In this document: positions 1 through 8,762 of the stretch, one piece after another
Layout of the letters: every line of letters starts with the position of its first letter
Numbering within the stretch: position 1 is the stretch's first letter
Origin: Deltaproteobacteria bacterium
GTDB lineage: Bacteria; Myxococcota_A; UBA9160; UBA4427
Assembly: GCA_029261835.1 (NCBI GenBank)
Contig: JAJDAO010000050.1
Span: forward strand, 1 to 64,000
Direction: 5' to 3'
Length of the DNA stretch: 64,000 bases
Notes under the pieces: model-generated
Seen by the model: only the letters and a program-made list of their open reading frames with translations
What the model was told of the DNA's origin: nothing
Databases searched by the model: none
Program-made: the position numbers and the translations under genes

Positions 1-165
1 AGGTGAGGTGCGCCCTGTGATCGATCGACTGCGACCAAGTCACTTTCAAACGCCCAGTCAGGGCGGGGCAAGCCCCTTCATCCCCGAACCCCTCTCTGCC
101 AACGGCCGCTGTAAGGCCGCCTGTGCAGAGGTTCCCTAGGCGGCTCGTTCTTGCTCGAGCGGGGG

Positions 166-843
166 CTATTGGGTCTTCGCGCGGCAGACCCTCTCGATGG
201 CCTGTGTGAGTTCGTGCATCTCGATCGTATCGAATTCCGGCATCTCGATTGCCTCGCCCGATGCGCCGCCGCCATCGGCGATCTTGTTGATCTGGCGCGT
301 GATGCTCTTGATCGGCCCGAGTAGGGCGCGCCGGGCCAGCAAGAAGATCACCGCTGAGAACAGCAGCGATCCCAGCGCAACAGTCAGCACGAGATCGACG
401 ATGAGGCGAATCGATCGCTGCTTCATCGGTGACAAATCGAAGTACATGCTGGCCAGCCAGGTTCGTCCCCGGCTGTCGATGATGGGTGGCGAGACATAGG
501 TGAGGTCCGTATCGCGTCGCGTGCTGGATCCCCGCCCCGATGTAGCGGCCGGGTGCAGTTCGCCGTCCTCGAGCTGTCGCAGGCGGATCTGCAGGCCCGC
601 AATCCCCTGGAAGCGGTTCACCAGATCCGTGATCATCTCCGGGCTACTGCTCTCTTCGATGAGCGCATGGCTGAGCGCGGTGTGGACGATGCTGGAGAGT
701 CGGTGGGCGTCGGTACTCGCCTGACCGATGTCGCGGCTATAGAGCCGGTACGGCAGGATCGCCAGGACACCCGCCACCGCGACAAACGCAATCGCCGCCA
801 GCACCACGATGAGCTGTCGCTCGACGCCTCGTCGCTCTGCCAA
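166..843 (-). CDS. HAMP-linked membrane sensor protein without an output domain
   Basis: Inner-membrane protein of about 225 aa. It has a hydrophobic segment near residues 11-32, an extracytoplasmic region of about 115 residues, a second membrane segment near residues 147-170 and a HAMP-like stretch starting at the 'GPI' motif. It ends soon after HAMP, with no kinase, GGDEF or MCP output. It lies 107 bp downstream of the chemoreceptor gene on the same strand and is probably co-transcribed, so it may partner that receptor (inference). A TTG at 843 is chosen because AGGAGG sits 6 nt upstream; a GTG at 876 with no evident ribosome site is the alternative and would add 11 residues. Exact family not recognised. 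Confidence 0.7.
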   Translation of the reverse strand: MAERRGVERQLIVVLAAIAFVAVAGVLAILPYRLYSRDIGQASTDAHRLSSIVHTALSHALIEESSSPEMITDLVNRFQGIAGLQIRLRQLEDGELHPAATSGRGSSTRRDTDLTYVSPPIIDSRGRTWLASMYFDLSPMKQRSIRLIVDLVLTVALGSLLFSAVIFLLARRALLGPIKSITRQINKIADGGGASGEAIEMPEFDTIEMHELTQAIERVCRAKTQ

Positions 844-950
844 GCTGTCCTCCTCCACCGTCCGGTGGTGATCCACACACGAGGGACCACACTCTGCTGC
901 GGGAGAGATTACCTCGCTCTCGGCGCTTCGCAGCGGGAGGCGGACACGGC

Positions 951-2999
951 TCAGAGTTGGAAGCGGCCGATTTCCTCTTCGAGGATGCGAGAGCGCTCGC
1001 TCAGCTCTTCGAGCCCGGTGCGTATCTCCTCGCCCCGACGCTTGCTCTGATGCGTGACCTCTCGGAAGACCTGGAGAGCCTGGAGGATCTGTGCACCCTG
1101 CGCGCTCTGCTCGTTCGTGGCCTCGAGGATCTGGTTGATGCGGGCGGCGACTACTTCGGCAGACTGGCTGATCAGTCTACTCTCTTTGCTCTGCTCTTGA
1201 GTGGATTGCTTGACCTGTTGTCCGAGGTCGCGCATGCGCTCGACCGAGCGCGTGATGTCGGCTCCGGCGCTGTCCTGCTCGTGCGTGCCGCTATTGAGCT
1301 GGGCTGCGATGGTCTTCGCCTGAGACATGGCACCAGCGACCTTGCCGATGTCCAGTGTCTGGTGTTCCGCAGCCTCCACGATTTCATGAATACGCTGACT
1401 CGACTCGCGGGCGCTCTCGCCGATGACGCGCAGGATCTCTCCAGCACCGCGTGAGAGGGACACACCATCTTCGACTCGCTTGCCACTCTGACTCATGGCC
1501 TCCACCGCGCCGCCCACACTCGTCTGGACCGCTGCGATCAGCTCCGAGATCTCCCGAGTGGAGCCGGCCGTTCGCTCTGCCAGGCTCTTCACCTCTTCGG
1601 CAACCACGGCAAACGCACGACCGTGCTCGCCGGCCTGCGACGAGATGATGGCCGCATTGAGCGCGAGCAGATTCGTCTGCTCCACGACCGATTCGATCAC
1701 CTTGACGACCTCGCCGATCGACTCAGACTTCTCGCTCAGGTCGGAGATGATCCTCTCGAGATCACTGAAGCTCAGCTGAATGCCGTGCATGCCCTCGACA
1801 GTCTTCTGGACGCTGCGCATCCCCAGCTCCGCCTGCTCCGCAGTCTTCTCCGACAGAGCGTGGCTTTCCTGGGCATTGCCTTCGACCTGCTTCACCGCGC
1901 TGCTCAGCAGATCGAGGGCAGCTGCTGTCGATTCCGTGGAGCTATTGAGTTGGTCGGCGTTGCGGGCGATCTCACGGATGGCGCCCGTCATCGCCACCAC
2001 TGCCGACGCCGTATCCTCCATTGACTCCGAAAGGCCGTCGATGTGTCCGGCGGTTTCTCCGATCGATGCATCCATTTGAGTGACGGCGGCAGAGGTCGAC
2101 GTAGCGGTATGAGAGAGCGTCTCGATGTTGCCGTTGACTTCTCCAATCGACACGTTGATTCGCTCGATCGACTCGGCCGTCCCCTCGACGGCAAGCTCCT
2201 GACGGGCCATTTCTGAGCTCAGCGAATCACTGGCGTCGCGAAGCGTGCCACTCACGTCGGCGACGGACCTGGTATTCCGGATCGCCTGGGAGACGAGCCC
2301 GCGCAGGCTCTTCACCATACCATTGAATGTCGTAGCCAGAGTTCCCAGCTCGTCACGCGCGACAACCTCGACCTCGACGGAGAGGTCTCCCTCAGCCATA
2401 CGTGAGGAACCGTGCACCAGCGCACCGAGTGGAGTCGTGATCTGACGGCAGATCATGGCAGCACCCAGATAGCAGACTGCCAGTGATCCGAGTGTCACCA
2501 CGACGAAGATCAACAGAAAGGTCATGAACAACTCGCGGAGCTCACCCGTGTCCGAGCGAATGAACACCGTTCCAAGGCGATCGCCTTCGAGGGTGACGGG
2601 CTGGAAGATGTCCAGCACGCCGTCGCGGAAGACGTGGCCGGAATCAAGCCTCGAGGGCTCTGGGAGGTCGTTGACGTCGGAGCGTAGGTAGCTGGCAAAG
2701 ACCTCTCCCCGGTCGTCGTAGAGGATCGAAGCCATCACATGCTCGTGAACTTCCAGAGTCACTATGGTTTTGTCGGCATCCGCCATGTTGGCGAACAAGA
2801 GTGAGGTGGCGATGTTCTCACCGATCACGCTTGCCATTACGGTGATGTGGTTCACCATCCCCGCTCGAACCTTATAGAGTTCGGTCAGGAAGTACGCTGT
2901 CGAGGCGAGCGTCAGGGCGAGCCCAGTCGTGACCAGGAAGCCGAGCATGAGCCGGCGCTTCATGGACGTCGCACCGAGGCTGCGCTGTTCGGTCACCAT
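951..2999 (-). CDS. methyl-accepting chemotaxis protein with CHASE8-like sensor
   Basis: Transmembrane chemoreceptor of about 682 aa that would signal to CheA/CheW. Order: membrane segment near residues 17-40; extracytoplasmic domain (about 45-155) with the 'ATSLLFANMADA...ILYDDRGEVFASY' pattern of CHASE8; second membrane segment (158-183); HAMP (about 185-235); long coiled coil; signalling tip near 441-478 (EQTNLLALNAAI ... GRAFAVVAEEVKSLAERT). The tip carries 'IISSQAGE' where the common form is 'IEAARAGE', a variant known in deltaproteobacterial receptors. No CheA, CheW, CheR or CheB gene is nearby. ATG 2999 is used; GTG 3002 and ATG 2963 are alternatives and none has a clear ribosome site. 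Confidence 0.93.
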   Translation of the reverse strand: MVTEQRSLGATSMKRRLMLGFLVTTGLALTLASTAYFLTELYKVRAGMVNHITVMASVIGENIATSLLFANMADADKTIVTLEVHEHVMASILYDDRGEVFASYLRSDVNDLPEPSRLDSGHVFRDGVLDIFQPVTLEGDRLGTVFIRSDTGELRELFMTFLLIFVVVTLGSLAVCYLGAAMICRQITTPLGALVHGSSRMAEGDLSVEVEVVARDELGTLATTFNGMVKSLRGLVSQAIRNTRSVADVSGTLRDASDSLSSEMARQELAVEGTAESIERINVSIGEVNGNIETLSHTATSTSAAVTQMDASIGETAGHIDGLSESMEDTASAVVAMTGAIREIARNADQLNSSTESTAAALDLLSSAVKQVEGNAQESHALSEKTAEQAELGMRSVQKTVEGMHGIQLSFSDLERIISDLSEKSESIGEVVKVIESVVEQTNLLALNAAIISSQAGEHGRAFAVVAEEVKSLAERTAGSTREISELIAAVQTSVGGAVEAMSQSGKRVEDGVSLSRGAGEILRVIGESARESSQRIHEIVEAAEHQTLDIGKVAGAMSQAKTIAAQLNSGTHEQDSAGADITRSVERMRDLGQQVKQSTQEQSKESRLISQSAEVVAARINQILEATNEQSAQGAQILQALQVFREVTHQSKRRGEEIRTGLEELSERSRILEEEIGRFQL

Positions 3000-3002
3000 C
3001 AC

Positions 3003-3340
3003 AAGAGCCCGAGCCGGCAGCTGTCGAGGCCCCTCGGACCTCGGCGCTCATCGCCAGTGCAGTCACGACCGCGCATTTCCCCTCCGCACATACACCCAGC
3101 CGGCGCACGGCGCGAAGCGGTGCGCGGCTTTCTCCATACGGCTGGCTGATCGGCATGGCGGGCTGAAAACAGAAGGTCGCTGGGCCCGCTTCTGCGCCAA
3201 GTAGGGCAGCTTGTCGAGCAGTATCGAAGGTTTCCGTTGGAGCTGAAGCCCAGACTGCGGCTCGCCTCCGCTCTTCACCCCATTCTCGCCGGGGCGGCGG
3301 CAGCGACAGCAGTCGGATGAACCATCGAGCCGCGGCAGCC
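3003..3340. other. 338-bp intergenic region upstream of the chemoreceptor
   Basis: No credible gene. It must hold the promoter and leader of the chemoreceptor operon. The only clear structure is the inverted repeat described separately at 3098-3128. No convincing -35/-10 pair or sigma-54 element was found. Confidence 0.6.
3098..3128 (-). repeat. inverted repeat (hairpin) in the chemoreceptor leader
   Basis: Read on the minus strand, GCCG-CGCAC and GTGCG-C-CGGC form a 9-bp stem with one bulged C around an 11-nt loop, about 100 nt upstream of the start codon. It is preceded by AAAGCC and followed by GGGT, faintly like part of a c-di-GMP-I riboswitch, but the rest of that consensus is missing. 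Confidence 0.4.
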
Positions 3341-4996
3341 TCAGTGGCTCTCCTTCCAGGCATCCCAGTCTTCCCGCAACGGGGGCAGCGCGTCACGGTC
3401 TCCGATCACGTTGCCCGCCAGCACTTCACTCAGCAGGTTTCGATCGAGTACCGACCCCGCCGCGACAACACCGCTGCGTATCACGCTGGCGACGCCGGGG
3501 CCCGATGGTGTGCTCGCACCGCAGAGGTACAAGCCCGATATCTCGGTCTTCGGGCCCATACGCAGCGGACCTGCTTGGTCGAGGCTGAGCTCGATTCCGT
3601 ACGCGGTGCCACCCGTGGAGCGCGTGAAGCGCTCCTGGCTCACCGGCGTTGCCGCCTCCTGCCAGTCGATGTGGTCGGCGATGCCGGGGATGGCCCGGTC
3701 CGCGACCTCGATTAGCTTCTCCATCAGTTCGTTCTTTCGCGCCCGGTAGTCGGGGTCCCGGTGGTAACGGCCGCCCTCGGCGGGTCCCCGCTCGACGTTC
3801 CACACCGAGTATTCTCGCGGCACCACGGCCATGATCTGCAAGTTGGTATGCCCGGCCGGAGCCACGTGCGGACTCGTGGGGTCCTTCGTGCTCGCCAGCG
3901 TGACGTAAGTGCCGGGGTGTTGGGGCAGCTCACCGCGCTCCATGCAGTCGTAGTTCCCCTCGATGTCGTAGGTTCCCCAGATCCAGTAGTTGGTGTTGGG
4001 CAGCTCGGAGGCGAGGTCGCTGTCGAGTCCGATGTAGACGCAGTAGAGCGGAAGCGACATGCGGTAGGCGCGTACACGCTCGACCGTCTCCGGTGCGAAA
4101 TGTTCCTCACCCACCAACTCGAGAACGGTTCGCTTGAGATCCGCGTTGGAGACGACGATCGGGGCGTCGATCTCTTCCCCCGTCTTTGCCATCACCACGC
4201 CCTTCGCCTTTCCGCCTTCGACGCGAATGCGCTCCACGCGTGAGCGGGTTCTCACCTCGCCCCCATAGGAGCGAATCGCTTCGATCAGCCGCCCGGCGAT
4301 CACCTGTCCGCCACCTTCCGGATAGAAAGCACCGTGCAAGAAGTGATCGTTTACACCCGCAGCGACGGCGACCGGGGTCTTCGACGGCCGCACCGCGTAG
4401 TCACCCTGCTCGCCGAGCAGCACCGCACTCGCCTGCGCCGACAGGCCGTGCTTCTCGAACAGACTCGTAACCGGTGCCAGACCCCACTGCGCGAATGTGG
4501 GCGCGTCCGTGGCGAGGTTGGCCAGCTCGATTTCGCCCCGCGTCATGCCTCGCCCGGCAGTCGCGACCTCGCGCAGGATATCGACCACCCGGCCGAGTGG
4601 CTCCGCTTCGTCCGGGAAGGTTTCGAGCAGCCGCGCTCGGTAGCGGTCCCAGCCCACCGGCACCCGGAACGTGAAGTCCGGAAAGACCAACGTGGAGTAG
4701 CCGTCGGTGTCCATCGGCCGGAAGATCACGCGCTCCGCCAGCCCGACTCCGTTCAGCGCGCTCGTAATCACCCCGCCCCGCCCGCACTCGCCGATGTAGT
4801 GGACGCCGACATCGAACTCGTAACGCCGCCCGTGGACATCGCGGCGGAAGACCTGAGAGTTTCCGCCCGCGATGTAATGCCCCTCCAACACCAGCGTCCG
4901 CTTGCCCGCCGCGCAGAGATAGGCGGCGGTGCTGAGTCCACCTAGGCCTGAGCCTACGACGATAGCGTCCCAACGCTCGGGCCCGGATTCGCTCAT
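3341..4996 (-). CDS. NAD(P)/FAD-dependent oxidoreductase, phytoene desaturase/retinol saturase-like
   Basis: Flavoprotein of 551 aa in the CrtI/amine-oxidase superfamily. Near the N-terminus (residues 11-28) it has the Rossmann dinucleotide motif (VVGSGLGG), and near the C-terminus the FAD-binding 'GLYLCGASTPSGPGV' signature. This family desaturates, saturates or isomerises isoprenoid chains and related lipids. No carotenoid synthase or other crt gene is nearby, so the substrate is unknown. The start at 4996 is chosen because GGGGAGG lies just upstream; an upstream in-frame start at 5065 would add 23 poorly plausible residues. Transcribed alone. Confidence 0.85.
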   Translation of the reverse strand: MSESGPERWDAIVVGSGLGGLSTAAYLCAAGKRTLVLEGHYIAGGNSQVFRRDVHGRRYEFDVGVHYIGECGRGGVITSALNGVGLAERVIFRPMDTDGYSTLVFPDFTFRVPVGWDRYRARLLETFPDEAEPLGRVVDILREVATAGRGMTRGEIELANLATDAPTFAQWGLAPVTSLFEKHGLSAQASAVLLGEQGDYAVRPSKTPVAVAAGVNDHFLHGAFYPEGGGQVIAGRLIEAIRSYGGEVRTRSRVERIRVEGGKAKGVVMAKTGEEIDAPIVVSNADLKRTVLELVGEEHFAPETVERVRAYRMSLPLYCVYIGLDSDLASELPNTNYWIWGTYDIEGNYDCMERGELPQHPGTYVTLASTKDPTSPHVAPAGHTNLQIMAVVPREYSVWNVERGPAEGGRYHRDPDYRARKNELMEKLIEVADRAIPGIADHIDWQEAATPVSQERFTRSTGGTAYGIELSLDQAGPLRMGPKTEISGLYLCGASTPSGPGVASVIRSGVVAAGSVLDRNLLSEVLAGNVIGDRDALPPLREDWDAWKESH

Positions 4997-5451
4997 TGCA
5001 TGCCTCCCCTGGTCTCTCGAATTGCCCGATTCATCCGGATGCGGTTCTACGCACTCTGCGATCATCCGGAGGCGGTGCTGAGCCGAGCAGCGAATCTAAC
5101 ACCCGACAGGACTGAATGGAATTGGCATCCCCGCACCCTGTTCGATGCTTGCTGCGCTCGGTGGTGCGGGGCGCAGAGTGACGGTGAGCGGTTCGCTCTC
5201 GAGGTCACGAACAGACGCGGTTGGCGTGGAGGGCGAGCGGGATGGCACGCTGCAAGTCGCATCGGTCCGGAGTGAATTCCACCGTGTTGGTACGCGGTCC
5301 GCCTCGCCGGCAAGTCCACGCAACTTGGCCTCCTTCCGCCGGTCTGCTCAGCCCTGGGGGAGCCCTGTGTTCTCGGTTTCCCGTCAGGATCGCCGGGCGT
5401 TCTCCCGATGATAGATGCCTCGAGTGCGACGAGACCGGCGGGGATCGAAAT
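4997..5451. other. 455-bp divergent intergenic region
   Basis: No supported gene. It separates the flavoprotein (minus) from the small membrane protein (plus). The one clear structure is a 9-bp perfect inverted repeat, CCCCGCACC (5129-5137) and GGTGCGGGG (5163-5171), with a 25-nt loop. It would fall in the leader of the flavoprotein gene. Its function is unknown. Confidence 0.5.
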
Positions 5452-5724
5452 ATGCGTGACAGCACGGAACACGGGCGGCCGCGCAGGTCCCGGCGTCGGT
5501 CACGCCGCGGGCGGGTCGAGCGCCTGCTGCTCGTTCTCGGGATGCCGTTGCTCTTCGCGTTGCTCGCGCTTGCGGTCGAGCTGATCGAGTACCGGCCGGG
5601 GCATGCCAACTTCGGCGAGCCGTCCGAACGCCACAGCCGCGAGTTGTCCGTACCGCCGCTGGACGAGTCCTTCCCCTCTCTTGACGCTCCCGATCCCGCG
5701 CCGTACGTGCCCGTGGCCGAGTGA
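5452..5724 (+). CDS. small single-pass membrane protein, hypothetical
   Basis: Protein of 90 aa. A very basic N-terminus (about 8 Arg in the first 26 residues) is followed by one hydrophobic helix (LLLVLGMPLLFALLALAVEL) and a Pro/Asp-rich tail, which predicts a single membrane anchor with the C-terminal half outside. It is supported by position: it ends 2 bp before the stop of the convergent downstream gene, leaving no wasted DNA. ATG 5452 starts just before the basic segment; the frame stays open upstream but looks non-coding there. No family recognised. Confidence 0.5.
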   Translation: MRDSTEHGRPRRSRRRSRRGRVERLLLVLGMPLLFALLALAVELIEYRPGHANFGEPSERHSRELSVPPLDESFPSLDAPDPAPYVPVAE

Positions 5725-5726
5725 GA

Positions 5727-6203
5727 TCAGATTTCGAGCTCTTCGGCCTCGTCGCGAGGGTCCTGGCTCAGCGGTGAGCGGCCGAATAGCAGCGCGATAG
5801 GACGCTCGACGGCTCCCAGCGCAACGCGTACCAAACCCCAGCCGAGGCCAACAGGGCTGCACAAACTCTCGCCGCGGCGGCTGAGGTCTCCCAGTGAGCG
5901 CTTGAATGTGTGACGGGCCGGCGCCGCGATACATCGCTCGACCACCAGGTCCGCACGGTCGCTAGCGAGCGCGAGCGGGTAGGCGATGCTGGCGATTCCG
6001 ATCCCGACCGCGGTCTCCGCCAGCCCGATTGGCCGATCGACCGCGGCGTCGTAGAGGATCTCTGGAAGGCTGGGCGGCTCGCCGCTCCCGGCGTAGGCCG
6101 CTGAGGCGAGAAGCGGGAGAAGAAGAGAGAGACAGAGTGCCCGGTGTCGGATCAGACCCGTCGCCGTGTTTTCGCGCTGTCGCGTCGACCCAAAACTCAC
6201 CAT
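5727..6203 (-). CDS. exported hypothetical protein
   Basis: Protein of 158 aa with a signal peptide (basic start, then LCLSLLLPLLASAAYAG, cleavage after AYA). The mature part has alternating hydrophobic helices (AETAVGIGIASIAYPLALA; GLGWGLVRVALGAVERPIALLF) and a short acidic tail. ATG 6203 is preferred because GGAG lies 6 nt upstream; 6215 and 6242 are alternatives. It sits 82 bp downstream of the LPP20-like gene on the same strand and may belong to that operon. No family recognised. Confidence 0.6.
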   Translation of the reverse strand: MVSFGSTRQRENTATGLIRHRALCLSLLLPLLASAAYAGSGEPPSLPEILYDAAVDRPIGLAETAVGIGIASIAYPLALASDRADLVVERCIAAPARHTFKRSLGDLSRRGESLCSPVGLGWGLVRVALGAVERPIALLFGRSPLSQDPRDEAEELEI

Positions 6204-6285
6204 CGCCCGCTCCATCTTCTGCGGTTGTTCAGAACATAACATGTCGCCGGAAGGCCGCGTGCCAGGCGACGGCGCTAGCGGCCAG

Positions 6286-7356
6286 TCAATCGGGGCTTGC
6301 TCGGCCCGGCTGCGAGTCGCCCGTCAAGAACTTCCGCAGTCCTTCGCGAAGCTCTGGCACCACGCGCTTCTGCGCCTGCTCGAGCGCCATGGCGCGGGCA
6401 AGCGCGGGCTCCGGGTGGCTCGCACTGCCCGAGTCTTCGTGGACGAAGAGCGCGGGAGCGCCCGGGCGATTGTCGGAGAACGCCACGGAGGCCTCCCAGA
6501 GGTAGTGGGTCCAGCCGCTCTTGCCGCGCTCGAAGGGTGGCGAGAGCTTGACGAGGCAGCTGACGTGCGCGTTTGCTCCGGCCGCGGGATCGACCCGGAA
6601 GCCCGCGTCGCTGATGCTCGCGGCAAGCGCGGTCTGCAGGCTCGGCAATACGCTGGGCCGGCTGGTATTGCCTTCCAGTAGCTGGGCCTCGACCGCGAAC
6701 AGGACATCGGCCAACGCCCGCCGGGCTCTCGCTTCCAGCTCGGCAGTGCTGAGGCTGGGCCGCCAGTCGTCGCCGCTCACCACTCGGTAGCGCGCCGCCA
6801 GTAGCTCGCGATCGCGCGCAGTGCCGGCGGCGCGGGTCAGCTCCTGCGCGCGCTCGAGCGCCGTCGCGGCAGAGCTCGAGCGCCTGACCGCGCGTTCGAT
6901 GGCCTGCTCGACGCCGCGCAGGCGCCCGGCCAACCGCTCGCTGGCCGCCGCCCGATCGAGCACTGCCAGCGCGTAGTGGAGCCCCGACTGGTCTCGCCAG
7001 CTCTCGGCGACCCTCACGCCTTCGACGGCCCCCTCGGTCGATAGCCGGGTCTCCACTCGAATGCTCTGATGTTCCCGAGACTCTTGGCCGTCGCTTTCGC
7101 TCGCCTGCCGGTCGGTGATGATCTGCTCGACCCGGCTGTGAAGAGTCTGCGAAATCGCCGCGACGGCGTTGGCCGAGGCGCTCTCCAGACTCTGTCCACC
7201 CCCGAGACCGCTGATGTAGCGGCTCTGCGGGTAGAGGGACTCCGGACGCTCGATCCACGCGGGTCGCGCAGTCATGCCCGCACAGGCGCAGACCAGCAGC
7301 AGGATACTTCCCCCCGCCTGGAAGCCCCGTAAGCTCTTTGCTCGATTGTCTCTCAT
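6286..7356 (-). CDS. LPP20-family lipoprotein
   Basis: Predicted lipoprotein of 356 aa. The signal peptide ends LLLVCAC, with the second Cys as the probable lipidation site. It is followed by 'PAWIERPESLYPQSRYISGLGGGQSLESASANA', the signature start of LPP20/LPP20-like proteins, and a long helical region (about 100-250) rich in Ala, Arg and Glu. The start at 7356 overlaps the stop of the COG3014 gene (ATGA), so translation is coupled. Third gene of the LpoB-COG3014-LPP20 operon; role in envelope or peptidoglycan homeostasis is inferred from LpoB only. Confidence 0.8.
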   Translation of the reverse strand: MRDNRAKSLRGFQAGGSILLLVCACAGMTARPAWIERPESLYPQSRYISGLGGGQSLESASANAVAAISQTLHSRVEQIITDRQASESDGQESREHQSIRVETRLSTEGAVEGVRVAESWRDQSGLHYALAVLDRAAASERLAGRLRGVEQAIERAVRRSSSAATALERAQELTRAAGTARDRELLAARYRVVSGDDWRPSLSTAELEARARRALADVLFAVEAQLLEGNTSRPSVLPSLQTALAASISDAGFRVDPAAGANAHVSCLVKLSPPFERGKSGWTHYLWEASVAFSDNRPGAPALFVHEDSGSASHPEPALARAMALEQAQKRVVPELREGLRKFLTGDSQPGRASPD

Positions 7357-8762
7357 TGCACCGTCCTCACGATCATGAACGTACGCCGGCCCTCTCTCAC
7401 GCGAACATCGGACAGCACCTCGCTCTTGATTACTCCTCGGATGCCTGCATAGTCGATCCGAACCGAGTGGCTGCCCGCCGGCAGCACAACATTGGCGAGC
7501 TGGATTTCGTCCGGCAGGCTCTTCCACTGCCGCGTGTCGGCATGCTCGATCGCCCAATCGGCAACGGCAGCCGCCAGGTTGAACCACGTCCTGGCCGTCC
7601 GGTCTTCGTCCTCATCCAGCCGGTGTTCAACGGCCTTCTTGGCTGCGAAGCGCACGGCGGCCCGGGCGACCGTTCGCGCGAAGATCCGGTTGATGCGGTC
7701 CTTCAAATCCTTCTTGGCGATCGCTCCAATGTCTTCGACCACGACCGGACCCTGGAGCGAGATCGCTTCTTCACAGCGAATTCTCATGCGCCGGACCGCA
7801 TAGGGGCGAGCGACGAGCTTGGGCAGTGCGATGTGAAAGGTGTCGTCCGCCGCGATGCTCGCCGCGACGCCCCAGGCTCGTCTCACGTCTGCATCATTGC
7901 GATCGGTCCTGAAGTGGGTCACGTAGGGCCAGCCATCGTTCCATGAGATCGCGAAGTGCTCCTCTACCTTCTCAGGGATCCAGCCGTTGAAGTGGAGGAT
8001 CACGAGCTCGCCCGCTCCGCTTGGCAGGCTCCTGGGCTCGACCTCGCCGTAGCGTCTCACCTCTTCGATTGCGCGCTGGCTGTGGCGCTGCGCGATCCCC
8101 ATCGCGCTCGAGAAGAGCGCTCGAGGCGCTCTCACGCCGTAGGCCTCACTGTAGTGGCTGTAGGCTTCCAGCGCCTTCAAGTAGGAGACGCGGGCGTTGT
8201 CGACATCGCCCGCCTCCTCGTAGAGCATCCCGGTGAGGTAACGCCCGAAGGCGTCCTCGGCATAGACGTTCTTACCACCCTGCTGCATGTTGAGCTGCGT
8301 CAACATCGAGTCGACCTGCCTCGCCTCGACGAGGGCCTCCTCCTCGTCTTGCTGGATGGCGTAGTTGATGGCATTCAGGATACGGATGAGCGCACGCTCG
8401 AAGTTCTCGCCCGCATAGGGACGAAAGTAGTCGTTGAGCATGAAGCTCACCGCTTCGTCCCGGATGCTCCTCGTGTAGAGATCGTCCGCGACTCGTTTGG
8501 CAGTTTCGAAGCTAACGATGCTCTCATCATGTAGTCCCGCGAGCTGCTCGAATGTGCCGAGTCGCAGGTAGTAGAGGAGCTCCCGTTTGCGCTGGTTCTT
8601 CTCGGGGTCCCGTCTGGCAGATTCGGCGGCCTCCTCGAAACGGCCGGCCGCGATGAGGGGCTCGTAGCTCCGCCGCTGTGCGCAGCCACCCAGCAGGGCG
8701 GCCGAGGCTGCCAGGCAGAGCGCGCCCGCCGCTCGCAAGCGACGGGCGCGAGTACTGATCAT
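7353..8762 (-). CDS. COG3014-family TPR lipoprotein
   Basis: Predicted lipoprotein of 469 aa: basic N-terminus, hydrophobic segment and lipobox ending LLGGC near residue 27. TPR-like helical repeats follow (about 35-240; for example 'AEDAFGRYLTGMLYEEAGDVDNARVSYLKALEAY'), then a C-terminal domain of beta and helical character typical of COG3014 proteins. COG3014 genes commonly travel with LpoB and LPP20 homologues, as here. The start overlaps the lpoB-like stop as TGATG, and its own stop overlaps the next start as ATGA. Molecular function of the family is not established. Confidence 0.85.
   Translation of the reverse strand: MISTRARRLRAAGALCLAASAALLGGCAQRRSYEPLIAAGRFEEAAESARRDPEKNQRKRELLYYLRLGTFEQLAGLHDESIVSFETAKRVADDLYTRSIRDEAVSFMLNDYFRPYAGENFERALIRILNAINYAIQQDEEEALVEARQVDSMLTQLNMQQGGKNVYAEDAFGRYLTGMLYEEAGDVDNARVSYLKALEAYSHYSEAYGVRAPRALFSSAMGIAQRHSQRAIEEVRRYGEVEPRSLPSGAGELVILHFNGWIPEKVEEHFAISWNDGWPYVTHFRTDRNDADVRRAWGVAASIAADDTFHIALPKLVARPYAVRRMRIRCEEAISLQGPVVVEDIGAIAKKDLKDRINRIFARTVARAAVRFAAKKAVEHRLDEDEDRTARTWFNLAAAVADWAIEHADTRQWKSLPDEIQLANVVLPAGSHSVRIDYAGIRGVIKSEVLSDVRVREGRRTFMIVRTVQ

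Noticed and set aside
3040-3190. c-di-GMP-I (GEMM) riboswitch before the chemoreceptor
   Set aside because: Only an AAAGCC-stem-GGGT resemblance; the GGCAAACC and GGGACGCAAAG core segments are missing.
5122-5145. Sigma-54-like TGGCAT near the flavoprotein
   Set aside because: The GG-N10-GC spacing required for -24/-12 is not met.
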